Below, one piece after another: positions 26,787 to 36,192 of a stretch of 64,000 nt of DNA. The stretch lies in NCBI RefSeq assembly GCF_023740735.1, contig NZ_JAMRXH010000003.1, positions 186,001 to 250,000 on the forward strand, in the 5' to 3' direction. Made by a program: the position numbers and the translations under genes. The stretch is from Nocardia sp. CDC159 (lineage in GTDB: Bacteria > Actinomycetota > Actinomycetes > Mycobacteriales > Mycobacteriaceae). Below the pieces are notes generated by a model. That model was not told where the DNA came from. It made no database searches and worked only from the letters and a program-made list of their open reading frames with translations. Each line of letters opens with the position of its first letter. The first letter of the stretch is position 1.

Positions 26787-27464
26787 ATGAGAATTCGTGA
26801 AGTAGCCCTCACCGCGACGGACCTGCGGGCACAGGCCGACTTCTACCGCGATGTGCTGCGACTTCCGACCGAGCAGTCGGCCGACCGGCTGCGCGTCGAC
26901 ATCGGCACGAGCCGATTGATCATCACTCGGGACGAGGCGTTCGCCGGGGTGCATCACCTCGCCTTCGGCATCACCCCGGGCGATCTCGACACCGCCCTCG
27001 CCTGGCTGCGCGAGCGGGTCGAGCTCATCCGGGCGAACGGATCGGAGCTGATCGACGGTCCCGAGGGGTGGCTGTCGCGCTCGCTCTACTTCCACGGCCC
27101 GGAGGGCATCGTCCTGGAACTCATTGCCCGCCAAGCCGATACGGACCGTACCGGCGGGGACGGGAGCACGCCACGGCTGCTGTCGATCAGCGAGGTGGGC
27201 ATCGGCGTGCCCGACGTCCCCGCCGCGGTACGCACCCTCGCCGAAACCTTCGACCTGCCGCCCTTCCCGCCGCAGCTCCCGGACTTCGCCCCGGTCGGCG
27301 ACCACGACGGCCTGCTGATCCTGGCCCGGACCGACCGCATCTGGTTCCCGACCGAATCCGACCGCCCCGCCCGCGGCCCGCTCGCGGTCCATATCGAACT
27401 ACCCGAGCGGCACGGCAAACTCGCACTCACCCCCGGCGCGGACATCGAGGCGACCGCGTCCTGA
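26787..27464 (+). CDS. VOC (glyoxalase/dioxygenase superfamily) protein, two modules
   Basis: 225 aa from ATG 26787, with GGAGGA four bases upstream (an in-frame ATG lies at 26775). The first module is MRIREVALTATDLRAQADFYR with later VHHLAFGIT and GIVLELIARQ; a second begins LLSISEVGIGVPDVPAAVRTL. These are the paired beta-alpha-beta units of the vicinal-oxygen-chelate fold, with His and Glu ligands H (GVHHLAF) and E (LELIA). The reaction cannot be told from this. It is divergent from the P450. Confidence 0.82.
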   Translation: MRIREVALTATDLRAQADFYRDVLRLPTEQSADRLRVDIGTSRLIITRDEAFAGVHHLAFGITPGDLDTALAWLRERVELIRANGSELIDGPEGWLSRSLYFHGPEGIVLELIARQADTDRTGGDGSTPRLLSISEVGIGVPDVPAAVRTLAETFDLPPFPPQLPDFAPVGDHDGLLILARTDRIWFPTESDRPARGPLAVHIELPERHGKLALTPGADIEATAS

Positions 27465-27506
27465 CGGGCCAGGGCGCGCCGAGCGAGGCGACCGCGACCT
27501 GAACGG

Positions 27507-28274
27507 CTACCCACGCAGCCGGTAGGAGGCCTCCGGATCTCCGGCGACATATTCGGCCCAGGTCTGCACCCCGTCGGGATGCTCGGGACAGAGGTTGGCG
27601 CCGGTGCGATAGCCGTGGGCGACCTTGCCCGGCAACGGGATTCGCACGATGCGGCGGGGGCGGCCGCGATGCCGACGCCAGGTCTCGGCCAGCTCGGCCA
27701 GCGTCAGGACCTCGGGGCCGCCGAAATCCGGTGCGCGGCCCCGCGGATCGTCCTCGACGAGATCGGCGACCCGCAGGGCGACGTCCTCGGTGGCGACCGG
27801 CTGGAACCGGAAGTCCGTCGGCAGCGGCGCGATCGGCAGCCGCTCGGCCGCCCGCAGGGCGGTGGCGACCAGATCGTGAAACTGGGTGGCGCGCAGGATG
27901 GTATGCGGCACCGGGCTTCCGGAGATCAGCTCCTCGCAGGCGAGCTTGTTGCGGTAGTACCGCAGCGGAATCCGATCGATGCCCACGATCGACACGTACA
28001 GCAGTTGCCGCACGTCACCGGCGACCGTCAGCAGATTGCGGGTCTGCGCCACATCGGGTTTGCCGGAGCGCCGGAAGTCCGAGGCCGCGTGCACCATCAG
28101 CTCCGCGCCCTGCGCGGCCGCCCGCACCCCCTCACCGGTGGCCAGATCCCCCACATGCGTTCCGGCGCCCTCGCGGCGGGACAGCACCCGCACCTCGTGG
28201 CCCCGCACCCGCAGCCGCTCGACTATCCGCTTGCCGAGGGCTCCGGTGCCCCCGGTCACGAGAACCGTGCTCAT
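27507..28274 (-). CDS. NmrA/atypical-SDR NAD(P)-binding protein
   Basis: 255 aa. The dinucleotide-binding motif is LVTGGTGALGKRIVERL, followed by RVLSRREGAGTHVGDLATGEG. HTILRATQFHDLV and PVATEDVALRVADLV are typical of the NmrA/epimerase-like atypical SDR group, which often lacks the Tyr-Lys catalytic pair; the YYRNK here might supply a Tyr and Lys. It ends 43 bp beyond the convergent VOC gene. A redox sensor or a reductase role are both possible. Confidence 0.85.
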   Translation of the reverse strand: MSTVLVTGGTGALGKRIVERLRVRGHEVRVLSRREGAGTHVGDLATGEGVRAAAQGAELMVHAASDFRRSGKPDVAQTRNLLTVAGDVRQLLYVSIVGIDRIPLRYYRNKLACEELISGSPVPHTILRATQFHDLVATALRAAERLPIAPLPTDFRFQPVATEDVALRVADLVEDDPRGRAPDFGGPEVLTLAELAETWRRHRGRPRRIVRIPLPGKVAHGYRTGANLCPEHPDGVQTWAEYVAGDPEASYRLRG

Positions 28275-28360
28275 ATCCTCAGCTAACCCCGCGCGCCGCG
28301 CTCACCACAAGGACTCCGCCGCATGTCACACCGCGCCGCCCGGGCACTAGGCTCGGCCCG

Positions 28361-28882
28361 GTGCAACGGATCCTGGTATCCGGCATTTCGGGTGCCGGAA
28401 AGACCACCATGGCAAGGGCATTGGCGCGCCGCCTCGGCCTGCCGTATCACGAACTCGACGCCCTGCACCACGGCCCAGGCTGGACCAGGCGTCCCGAGTT
28501 CGAATCCGACGTCGAACGCTTCAGCACCGGTCCGCACTGGGTCACCGAGGACCAGTACCACTCCCTGCTCGGCGATCGGCTCTGGGACCGCGCCGACACC
28601 GTCGTCTGGCTGGATCTGCCGCGGCGCACGGTGATGCAGCGGGTGATCCGCCGTTCGGTCACCCGCGCCCTGCTCCGCGCGGAACTGTGGAACGGCAACC
28701 GCGAATCCTTCCGCGACTGGCTCTCGCCCGAACATCCGATCCGCTGGGCCTGGGCCCGGCACGGCTATCGCCGCGCCCGCACCGAACAGCTCGCCCGAAA
28801 TCACCCCGACGTCCGAATCATCCGGCTCCGCACGGCGGCCGCGGCCCGAACCTGGCTGTCGCATGCGAATATCCACGCCTGA
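28361..28882 (+). CDS. P-loop NTPase/kinase (adenylate-kinase-like)
   Basis: 173 aa from GTG 28361. Walker A is VSGISGAGKTTMARALARRL at the N-terminus; YHELDALHHGPGW and VVWLDLPRRTVMQRVIRR follow the pattern of the small kinase family related to FlaR/AAA_17 (topology-modulation protein). Substrate is unknown; a small-molecule kinase is likely. The gene starts 86 bp from the divergent NmrA-type gene. Nothing nearby suggests a pathway. Confidence 0.8.
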   Translation: MQRILVSGISGAGKTTMARALARRLGLPYHELDALHHGPGWTRRPEFESDVERFSTGPHWVTEDQYHSLLGDRLWDRADTVVWLDLPRRTVMQRVIRRSVTRALLRAELWNGNRESFRDWLSPEHPIRWAWARHGYRRARTEQLARNHPDVRIIRLRTAAAARTWLSHANIHA

Positions 28883-29007
28883 GCGACCGACCACACCGAT
28901 CCGAAACGTGGCGCTTTCACGCCACCGACGCCCCTTCACCACGGCCGTCACCAAGCCGCTACGCCAGGGGCAGACGAAGCGCCGCGGGTGTGGTTAGCTG
29001 TGGGGCC

Positions 29008-30279
29008 ATGAGCACGACGCTGGCCGCACTGCCGGAGGAATATCTACCCCGCGACACCGCGGATGTCGTTCGTACAGTTCGCGATTCACGGCCGCAACCA
29101 CTGACCGTCTACGGCGGTGAACCCACCGAGGACGAACTCGGTCCGCCCGATCGACGCGTCGTGCTGTCGCTGCGGCGGATGAACCGGGTGCAGGCCGTCG
29201 ACGCCGACGCCCGGCTGGTCCGCGTGCAGGCGGGCGCCCGCCTGTCCGATATCGATCGCACCCTGGCCGCGCACAAGCTGGGCCTGCCGATCGTGGGCGA
29301 CCACCGCGAGATCACCGCGGGCGGCTTCGCGGCCGTGGGCGGGCTCAGCGGCGCCTCGCACCGCTACGGCATGTTCAGCGACAATGTCGTCTCGCTCGAA
29401 TACGTGGACCCCGAGGGCCGATTCGGCACCTGCGGGCGCAACCACCACGCCGACCGGTTCCGCCGCATCCTCGGCAGCGGCGGCCGCGCGGGCATCATCA
29501 CCGCGCTCACCCTCGAGGCCGTCGAGGTCGACAAGGACCACACCTGGCTGACCTCCGACGCGCACCGGTTCCTGGACTTCGACACCTTCGTCGAACATTC
29601 GCTCGCCGAGATCGTGCGGCCCGGCGACGCCATGCTCCAGGTCGGCCGCTGGGTCGACACCGCGCCGCTGCGGGTCTCGCGGCCGGTCGGCACCGGCAAT
29701 ATCCAGCTGGGCACCGTGCGCTTCGGCCAGTGGTCGAGCCTGCATCCGACCGCGGCCACCCCGTCGCTGCGCGCCCGTCGCGAGCTCGGCGCCCGGGCCC
29801 GCAAATCGCTGGGCGCCATCGCCTCCGCGGCCAAGGGCCCGGCCGGTATGCCGGTCCGCAACGCCGCCGCCGGTGCGCTGATGTTCGCACCGAAGGTGCT
29901 GACCCTGCGCGATGCGGAATATCTCGCCGATACGGTGATCACCTCCTCCGAGCGCGGTCCGGCCTACCGCGTCGCGGTGTTCGCCCCGCTGTCGACCTAC
30001 ACCGCGGTCTTCCACCAGCTGCACGACCTGCTGACCGAGCATCGCGAGCGCAACGGCGCGTTCACGGTCATCTCCGCCCTCACCTACGGCGTGCGCTCCC
30101 CCTATCTGCACGAGCAGTCCAGCGAGGACCACGGCTTCATCTCCTTCACCTGCCGCCTCCGACCCACCGGCACCTATTCGGCCAAGTCCGGCAGCCCGGA
30201 GCTGCTGCGCGACATCGACTCCGGCATCGACGACATCTGTCGCGCCGAACGGGCCCGGCTGTATCACACGACCGACTAG
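29008..30279 (+). CDS. FAD-binding (PCMH/VAO-type) oxidoreductase
   Basis: 423 aa from ATG 29008 with GTGGGG upstream; the long frame to 28687 overlaps the kinase. VVLSLRRMNRVQAVDADARLV and RVQAGARLSDIDRTLAAH are the N-terminal FAD-binding module; DHREITAGGFAAVGGLSGASH by position carries the pyrophosphate loop. LGSGGRAGIITALTLEA is also typical. The C-terminal half is a substrate-cap region without recognised motif. No bicovalent-flavin His/Cys pair is evident. Substrate unknown. The family often oxidises alcohols or sterols. Confidence 0.87.
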   Translation: MSTTLAALPEEYLPRDTADVVRTVRDSRPQPLTVYGGEPTEDELGPPDRRVVLSLRRMNRVQAVDADARLVRVQAGARLSDIDRTLAAHKLGLPIVGDHREITAGGFAAVGGLSGASHRYGMFSDNVVSLEYVDPEGRFGTCGRNHHADRFRRILGSGGRAGIITALTLEAVEVDKDHTWLTSDAHRFLDFDTFVEHSLAEIVRPGDAMLQVGRWVDTAPLRVSRPVGTGNIQLGTVRFGQWSSLHPTAATPSLRARRELGARARKSLGAIASAAKGPAGMPVRNAAAGALMFAPKVLTLRDAEYLADTVITSSERGPAYRVAVFAPLSTYTAVFHQLHDLLTEHRERNGAFTVISALTYGVRSPYLHEQSSEDHGFISFTCRLRPTGTYSAKSGSPELLRDIDSGIDDICRAERARLYHTTD

Positions 30280-30329
30280 CGAAGTCCCCGGCGCGGATTG
30301 GCCCTCGATAGCCGGGGTATCGCTGCCGC

Positions 30330-30674
30330 ATGTCCCATATTCGGCGATGGGGAGCGGTCTACGTGCTGCTCCTTCTGTTCGTGGGGTCGTGGATCGGCCA
30401 GTTCTTCGCCCAGCTGATCGAGTACCGCAACACGCAGCAGTCGCACGGGCAGGCCTTCGAGTGGTCCGGCTACTGGCCCGATTTCCTGACCAGCACATTG
30501 GAGAACTGGCAGAGCGAGTGGCTGCAGCTCGTCTTCCAGGCGATCCTGCTGCTCGGCGCGAAGCATTGGCTGTTCCGAGTCGACGCGGAGGACCTCGAGC
30601 GCATCGAGACCAAGCTCGACCGAATCGAGACGACCCTGGCCGCGGCGCCCGCGCGCGGCACGCACGGCCTCTGA
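30330..30674 (+). CDS. DUF6766 small membrane protein
   Basis: 114 aa. Two hydrophobic stretches (AVYVLLLLFVGSWIGQFFAQL and WLQLVFQAILLLGAKHWLF) surround a polar region with YRNTQQSHGQAFEWSGYW and FLTSTLENWQSEW, the conserved core of DUF6766. The C-terminal tail is a charged helix (LERIETKLDRIETTLA), possibly a coiled coil for dimerisation. It is followed at once by a strong terminator. Function unknown. Confidence 0.82.
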   Translation: MSHIRRWGAVYVLLLLFVGSWIGQFFAQLIEYRNTQQSHGQAFEWSGYWPDFLTSTLENWQSEWLQLVFQAILLLGAKHWLFRVDAEDLERIETKLDRIETTLAAAPARGTHGL

Positions 30675-30675
30675 A

Positions 30676-30717
30676 TCGACGAAGAACGCCCGGTCGGAGA
30701 CGACCGGGCGTTCTTCG
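30676..30717. terminator. Bidirectional terminator, 19-bp perfect stem
   Basis: Arms 30676-30694 and 30699-30717 are fully complementary around a GAGA loop. It separates the DUF6766 gene from the convergent ctaF. Its geometry (19 bp, 4-nt loop) is the same as the hairpin at 5224-5265. Confidence 0.85.
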
Positions 30718-30746
30718 TCATGCGCCATTCGTGGCGGCGCAGCGGA

Positions 30747-31163
30747 TCAGTGCTTCTCGGGCCCCAGGTGGTACTCGAACACCAGCCCGCCGACGGTGAT
30801 CAGGATGCAGATCACGCCGATCGCGATCAGCCACAGCTGGAAGAACGCGAAGCCGATGGCCGTGACCGAACCGGACGCGGCGATCAGGATGGGCCAGAAG
30901 CTGCCGGGCGAGAAGAAGCCCAGGTCACCGGCACCGTCCACGATCTCGGCATCCTCGTAGTCCTCCGGGCGCAGATCGAGGCGGCGCGCCACGAAGCGGA
31001 AGTAGGTGCCCACGATCAGGGTCAGGCCCGCGGTCAGCACGATCGCGGTGGTACCGGCCCATTCGACGCCGGTGCGCGACTGGGCGGTGAAGAAGGCGTA
31101 GACGACCGCCACGATGATGAAGAACACCGTGAGCAGCTCGAAGATGCGTGCTTCGACCTTCAT
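30747..31163 (-). CDS. ctaF: Cytochrome c oxidase subunit IV (actinobacterial)
   Basis: 138 aa with four hydrophobic segments ([75 protein letters not shown]). [20 protein letters not shown] is the conserved central loop of the actinobacterial CtaF family. It is a small structural subunit of the aa3 oxidase in the bcc-aa3 supercomplex. It lies 13 bp downstream of ctaC, an order shared with mycobacteria (Rv2199c/Rv2200c). Confidence 0.95.
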   Translation of the reverse strand: MKVEARIFELLTVFFIIVAVVYAFFTAQSRTGVEWAGTTAIVLTAGLTLIVGTYFRFVARRLDLRPEDYEDAEIVDGAGDLGFFSPGSFWPILIAASGSVTAIGFAFFQLWLIAIGVICILITVGGLVFEYHLGPEKH

Positions 31164-31176
31164 GTCAGTTCAGTCC

Positions 31177-32277
31177 TCACTTGCTCTCGGCGACGGTCGC
31201 GCCGCGGGCGGTGCGCTCGGTATCGAACGGGTGGGTGGTGACCGCCACCGGGGACTCGCCGATGCTCGCCAGCGCCTCGGCGTTGGTCTTCCCGGCCTCG
31301 CGGGCCTGCAGGTACCGCTCGAACTTCTCCGGCGTGACCGCGCGGACCTCGAAGTTCATCATCGAGTGGAAGGTACCGCACATCTCCGCGCAGCGACCGA
31401 CGAAGGCGCCCTCCCGCTCGATCTTGGTGATCTGGAAGGTGTTGTCGGAGTGGTTCTCCTTCGGGTTCGGCATGACGTCCCGCTTGAACAGGAACTCCGG
31501 CACCCAGAAGGAGTGGATCACATCGGCCGCGGCCAGCTGGAACTCGATCACCTTGTTGGTCGGCAGCACCAGGACCGGGATCTCGGTGCTGGAGCCGATG
31601 GTCTCGACCTTGTCGTAGTTCAGGTAGGTGATGTCGTTGGCGGGCTTGCCGTGCACCGGACCCGGCTGCGGATGGCCGCTGGGCGACTTGCGCTCCTTGT
31701 ACTCCTCGATGATCCGCTGGTCGAGACCCTGGCGGGTGTGGTCGACACCGTCGTAGACCTGGCCACCGGCCAGCACGGCCTTCTGGTAGCCGAACTTCCA
31801 GTTCCACTGGAAGGCGGTCACGTCGACGACAACGTCCGGGTTGGCGCTCTTCTCGTGCACGTAGTTCTGCACGACCACGGTGAAGTAGAACAGCACCGCG
31901 ATGATCACGAACGGAATCGCCGTGTAGGTCAGCTCCAGCGGCACGTTGTAGCCGGTCTGGCGGGGGAACTCCGGGGAGTTGGGCTTCTTGCGGTGGAAGG
32001 CGACCGTCCAGAAGGTCAGGCCCCACACCAGCACGCCCACGATCAGGGCGGCGACGACCGACCACGTCCACAGTTCCCGCATCTTGGTCGCCTGCGGGGT
32101 CACACCCGTGGGCCAGCCGAATCGAAGCACGGGATTGTCGATCGAGCAGCCCGAGACGAGCAGCACGGTGATCCCCATGGACACCGCCAGCCCGGCCCGC
32201 CGAAGGATGCGGCCCCGGCCGGAGGTCGCGCCTCCGCCGGGTCGTGCCCCTATCGCTTCGCTCGCCTTGTGCGCCAC
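31177..32277 (-). CDS. ctaC: Cytochrome c oxidase subunit II
   Basis: 366 aa. A lipobox LLVSGC (Cys ~44) shows that it is a lipoprotein; two membrane helices follow ([38 protein letters not shown]). The CuA site is complete: the His in [12 protein letters not shown], then [12 protein letters not shown] with two Cys, Glu, His and Met. A ~40-residue insertion ([13 protein letters not shown]...) is typical of actinobacteria and may contact QcrC. I set the start at GTG 32277, 8 nt behind AGGAAGG; TTG 32283 would be too close. The domain takes electrons directly from QcrC. Confidence 0.95.
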   Translation of the reverse strand: MAHKASEAIGARPGGGATSGRGRILRRAGLAVSMGITVLLVSGCSIDNPVLRFGWPTGVTPQATKMRELWTWSVVAALIVGVLVWGLTFWTVAFHRKKPNSPEFPRQTGYNVPLELTYTAIPFVIIAVLFYFTVVVQNYVHEKSANPDVVVDVTAFQWNWKFGYQKAVLAGGQVYDGVDHTRQGLDQRIIEEYKERKSPSGHPQPGPVHGKPANDITYLNYDKVETIGSSTEIPVLVLPTNKVIEFQLAAADVIHSFWVPEFLFKRDVMPNPKENHSDNTFQITKIEREGAFVGRCAEMCGTFHSMMNFEVRAVTPEKFERYLQAREAGKTNAEALASIGESPVAVTTHPFDTERTARGATVAESK

Positions 32278-32553
32278 GCTCAACGCCTTCCTGGTCGTCT
32301 ATCCGACTCGGCGCCGCCCGACCTGCGGGCGGCGCATATTCAGCACGTTCGGGGCACTCGCGGGCGGACGGGTGCAACGCACGATCCGCCCCGGGAGTTC
32401 CCGAGTACTACGCAGCGTAGACCAAACCGGGTGCTGTGTTGTGACCGGGTCGATTTCGACACACCGGGCCCAGCGGGAATCCCGCGCCTACGGCATACTC
32501 GGAGACCGGGTTTCACCCGACTCCCCCGATTCGGAAACGAGGTTCTCTCCGCA

Positions 32554-34479
32554 GTGTGTGGACTGCTCGGATTTCTGACAGCCGATGTGGCGACCGACGA
32601 CGTCGTACAACAGGTCTACGACGCCCTGCAGTGTGGCCGTCATCGCGGCCCCGACGAGCGCGGCACCTGGCACGACGACCACGTCATTCTCGGCTTCAAC
32701 CGGCTGTCGATCATCGATATCGAGCATTCACACCAGCCGCTGTTCTGGGGGCCGCCGGAGAATCCCGAGCGTTATGCGCTGGCGTTCAACGGTGAGATCT
32801 ACAACTACCTCGAGTTGCGTGAGCAACTCACCGCCGAGCACAGGGCGCGGTTCCACACCGAGGGCGACGGCGAGTCGATCGTCGCGGCCTACCACTTCTG
32901 GGGCACCGAGGCGTTCGCCCGGCTGCGCGGCATGTTCGCCTTCGCCATCTGGGACAGCGAGACCAAGCAGATGGTGATCGCCCGCGATCCGTTCGGCATC
33001 AAACCGCTGTTCCTGGCCACCGGGCCGAACGGCACCGCGTATGCGAGTGAGAAGAAGAGCCTGCTGGAACTGCTTCCGGCGCTGGGGCTTTCGGACGAGC
33101 TGGACGTGCGGGCGCTGGAGCACTACACGGTGCTGCAGTACGTACCGGAGCCGGAATCGCTGCACGCGAACATCCGGCGGCTGGAGTCCGGCTGCTATGC
33201 GACGCTGTCGCCGGGTGAGCAGCCCAGGCCCAAGCGGTATTTCGAACCACGGTTTCGGGTGCGTCCGTTCGCGGCGGGTGGCGAGGACAAGCGGTACCGC
33301 GAGATCGCCGAGGTGCTCGAGGATTCGGTCGCCAAGCATATGCGCGCCGATGTGACCGTCGGCTCGTTCCTGTCCGGCGGCATCGACTCCACGGCCATTG
33401 CGGCGCTGGCGATTCGGCACAATCCGAACCTGCTGACCTTCACCTCGGCCTTCGAGCGGGAGGGCTACTCGGAGGCCGATGTGGCCGCCGAGACCGCCGC
33501 GGCGATCGGGGCCAAGCATTACATCCGGGTGGTGAGCCCGGAGGACTTCGCCAACGCGATTCCCGAGATCGTCTGGTATCTGGACGATCCCGTGGCCGAC
33601 CCGGCGCTGGTGCCGCTGTACTTCGTGGCCAAGGAGGCCCGTAAACACGTCAAGGTGGTGCTGTCGGGCGAGGGCTCCGACGAGCTGTTCGGCGGGTACA
33701 CGATCTATCGGGAGCCGTTGTCGCTCAAGCCCTTCGAATACCTGCCGCGCGGGGTGCGCAGGCTCGCGGGCCGGCTGTCGGAGCGGATTCCGGAGGGCAC
33801 GCGGGGCAAGAGTCTGCTGCATCGGGGTTCGCTGACGCTCGAGGAGCGCTACTACGGCAACGCCCGCAGCTTCAACGACGCCCAGTTGCGCGCCGTGCTG
33901 CGCGATTTCCGGCCGGAGTGGACGCATCAGGACGTCACCGCCCCGATCTACGCCCGTTCGCGAGGCTGGGACCCGGTCGCGCGCATGCAGCATCTGGACC
34001 TGTTCACCTGGTTGCGCGGCGACATCCTGGTCAAGGCCGACAAGATGACCATGGCCAACTCCCTCGAGCTGCGGGTGCCGTTCCTGGATCCGGAGGTCTT
34101 CGCCGTCGCCGAGCAGATCCCGTTCGACCAGAAGATCACCAAGGACACCACCAAGTACGCCCTGCGCAAGGCGCTCGAGACGATCGTCCCCCCGCACGTC
34201 CTGCACCGCCCCAAGCTGGGCTTCCCGGTCCCGCTGCGGCATTGGCTGCGCGGCCCGGAACTCTACGACTGGGCCGCCGCCCAGATCGCCGACTCCCAGA
34301 CCGACCACCTGCTGGACAAGACGGCGATCAAGCTGATGCTCGACCAGCACCGCGAAGGCATTCTCGACCACAGCCGCCGCCTGTGGACCCTGCTGGTCTT
34401 CATGATCTGGCACGGCATCTTCGTCGAGAACCGCATCAAGCCCGATATCCAGGAGCCGACCTACCCGGTGCGCCTGTAG
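32554..34479 (+). CDS. asnB: Asparagine synthase (glutamine-hydrolysing)
   Basis: 641 aa. GTG 32554 is chosen because the mature protein must begin with Cys (MCGLLGF), the glutaminase nucleophile; the frame is open much further upstream but that part is antisense to ctaC. RHRGPDERGTW, FNGEIYNYLELR and the synthetase PP-loop FLSGGIDSTAIAAL are intact. The enzyme makes asparagine from aspartate with ammonia from glutamine. The actinobacterial ortholog (Rv2201) is also linked to mDAP amidation and antibiotic tolerance in the literature as I recall it. Divergent from ctaC; 276 bp separates the starts. Confidence 0.95.
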   Translation: MCGLLGFLTADVATDDVVQQVYDALQCGRHRGPDERGTWHDDHVILGFNRLSIIDIEHSHQPLFWGPPENPERYALAFNGEIYNYLELREQLTAEHRARFHTEGDGESIVAAYHFWGTEAFARLRGMFAFAIWDSETKQMVIARDPFGIKPLFLATGPNGTAYASEKKSLLELLPALGLSDELDVRALEHYTVLQYVPEPESLHANIRRLESGCYATLSPGEQPRPKRYFEPRFRVRPFAAGGEDKRYREIAEVLEDSVAKHMRADVTVGSFLSGGIDSTAIAALAIRHNPNLLTFTSAFEREGYSEADVAAETAAAIGAKHYIRVVSPEDFANAIPEIVWYLDDPVADPALVPLYFVAKEARKHVKVVLSGEGSDELFGGYTIYREPLSLKPFEYLPRGVRRLAGRLSERIPEGTRGKSLLHRGSLTLEERYYGNARSFNDAQLRAVLRDFRPEWTHQDVTAPIYARSRGWDPVARMQHLDLFTWLRGDILVKADKMTMANSLELRVPFLDPEVFAVAEQIPFDQKITKDTTKYALRKALETIVPPHVLHRPKLGFPVPLRHWLRGPELYDWAAAQIADSQTDHLLDKTAIKLMLDQHREGILDHSRRLWTLLVFMIWHGIFVENRIKPDIQEPTYPVRL

Positions 34480-34501
34480 GGGACCGACCACCGGCGGTCC
34501 C
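34480..34501 (+). terminator. Hairpin after asnB
   Basis: GGGACCG (34480-34486) and CGGTCCC (34495-34501) form a 7-bp stem with an 8-nt loop directly behind the asnB stop. No U-tract follows. It is a modest candidate terminator. Confidence 0.45.
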
Positions 34502-34575
34502 TCCCGATTCCCCGGTTCACCTCCCGTTGGTCGTGTCGTGGCGATTCGAGCACCGACTGCGGGTTAGCTGTGGCC

Positions 34576-36192
34576 ATGACCGAGCATGAGGGGACCGAGA
34601 GGGACGCGGAACCGTCGCGGGGCGTCAGCAGGCGGTGGCTGTTCGGGGCATCCGGGGCGGCGGCGCTGGCCGGGCTGGCCGTGGGGGCCGGGACGAGTGC
34701 GGTGCTGCGGGAGGACGAGGGCGGGATCGACTACTGGCCTCGGTCGGCGGAATTGCTGGTCGGACCGGATCGGGTTGCGGCGCCGCGAGTTTCGGGGCTG
34801 CATCTGCAGTTCGGGGCCGATGCCGCGCGGGAGGCGGTGGTGTCCTGGCATACGGTCGGGTCGGTGAGCGATCCGAAGGTGCGGTTCGGGACGGCCGCGG
34901 ACGGTTTCGGCACCGTCGTGCGGGCGCGCACCCGGACCTATCGGGATACCAAGTCGGGCCTGGAGATTCAGGCTCATCACGCCCGGCTCACGGGGCTCGC
35001 GCCCGATACCGACTACGTCTACTCCGCCGGTCACGACGGGGCCCCGCCGGAGCTGGGCACCCTTCGCACCGCGCCGAAGGGGCGGGCGGCGTTCCGGTTC
35101 ACCAGCTTCGGCGATCAGGGCACGCCCACGCTCGGCAGGCTCGACAACGGCAGGTACGTCAACGACAACCTCGGCTCCCCGTTCGCCGGTGACGTCACCG
35201 CTGGGGTCGAGCGGCTGAATCCGCTGTTCAATCTCGTCAACGGCGACCTCTGCTATGCCAATCTGGCCACCGACCGGGTGCGCACCTGGAACGACTGGTG
35301 GGCCAGCAATTCTCGCTCGGCGCGCTATCGCCCCTGGATGCCCGTGCCCGGCAATCACGAGAACGAACGGGGGAACGGCGAGATCGGGTACGAGGCGTTC
35401 CAGACGTACTTCACCGTCCCCGACAATCGCGGCGAGGAGCTGGCACGCGGGCTGTGGTACTCCTTCACCGTCGGTGGGATGCGGGTGATCGCGCTGGCCA
35501 ATGACGACATCTGCTATCAGGACGGCGGCGACAGCTATGTGCGCGGCTACTCCGGCGGTGCCCAGAAGCGTTGGCTGGAGACCGAATTGGCCGACGCGCG
35601 GGCCGATCGCGATATCGACTGGATAGTGGTGTTCATGCATCAGACCGCCATCTCCTCGGCCGACCGGTTCAACGGGGCCGACCGGGCCATCCGCGAGGAG
35701 TGGCTGCCGCTGTTCGACCGGTACGAGGTCGATCTGGTGCTCTGCGGGCACGAACATCACTACGAGCGTTCGCATCCCGTGCGCGGCACCCTCGGCACCG
35801 AGACCCTCACACCCAGGCCGGTCGACACCCGCACCGATGTGATCGATACCAGCAAGGGGACGGTGCACCTGGTCATCGGCGGGGGCGGGACCTCGGCTCC
35901 GTCCAACCAGCTGTTCTTCCCCGGACAGCAGTGCCGCGTCATCACCGCCGTCGGCGACGCCGACCCCGCGACGGGGAAGAAGACTCCCGTCTATGTCCTC
36001 GAGCAGGCCCCCTGGTCGGCGGTCAAGGATGCCGAACATCCCTACGGGTTCTGCTCCTTCGATGTCGATCCGGGCCACCCCGGCGGGAATACCACCATCG
36101 CGGTCACCTATTACGCCCTGGTCGGCCCCACCAGCGAACTGAAGGCCGTCGACAGCTTCACCCTCACCCGGCCGCGCTCGGACCGGAACTAA
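34576..36192 (+). CDS. Tat-exported purple-acid-phosphatase-like metallophosphoesterase
   Basis: 538 aa. A twin-arginine signal (SRRWLFGASGAAALAGLAVGAG) directs export of the folded protein. After it comes a fibronectin-III-like module (VSGLHLQFGADAAREAVVSW), then the metallophosphoesterase core: FTSFGDQGTP, VNGDLCYAN, PVPGNHENE, VVFMHQTAI and CGHEHHYERS, which supply the two-metal ligands. It should hydrolyse phosphate esters outside the membrane. The start at ATG 34576 is two codons after a GTG. The stop overlaps that of the convergent cobS gene by a few bases. Confidence 0.9.
   Translation: MTEHEGTERDAEPSRGVSRRWLFGASGAAALAGLAVGAGTSAVLREDEGGIDYWPRSAELLVGPDRVAAPRVSGLHLQFGADAAREAVVSWHTVGSVSDPKVRFGTAADGFGTVVRARTRTYRDTKSGLEIQAHHARLTGLAPDTDYVYSAGHDGAPPELGTLRTAPKGRAAFRFTSFGDQGTPTLGRLDNGRYVNDNLGSPFAGDVTAGVERLNPLFNLVNGDLCYANLATDRVRTWNDWWASNSRSARYRPWMPVPGNHENERGNGEIGYEAFQTYFTVPDNRGEELARGLWYSFTVGGMRVIALANDDICYQDGGDSYVRGYSGGAQKRWLETELADARADRDIDWIVVFMHQTAISSADRFNGADRAIREEWLPLFDRYEVDLVLCGHEHHYERSHPVRGTLGTETLTPRPVDTRTDVIDTSKGTVHLVIGGGGTSAPSNQLFFPGQQCRVITAVGDADPATGKKTPVYVLEQAPWSAVKDAEHPYGFCSFDVDPGHPGGNTTIAVTYYALVGPTSELKAVDSFTLTRPRSDRN

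Noticed and set aside
31114..32553. N-terminal extension of asnB through the ctaC region
   Set aside because: Asparagine synthase needs an N-terminal Cys after Met, which fixes the start at 32554; the extension is antisense to ctaC.
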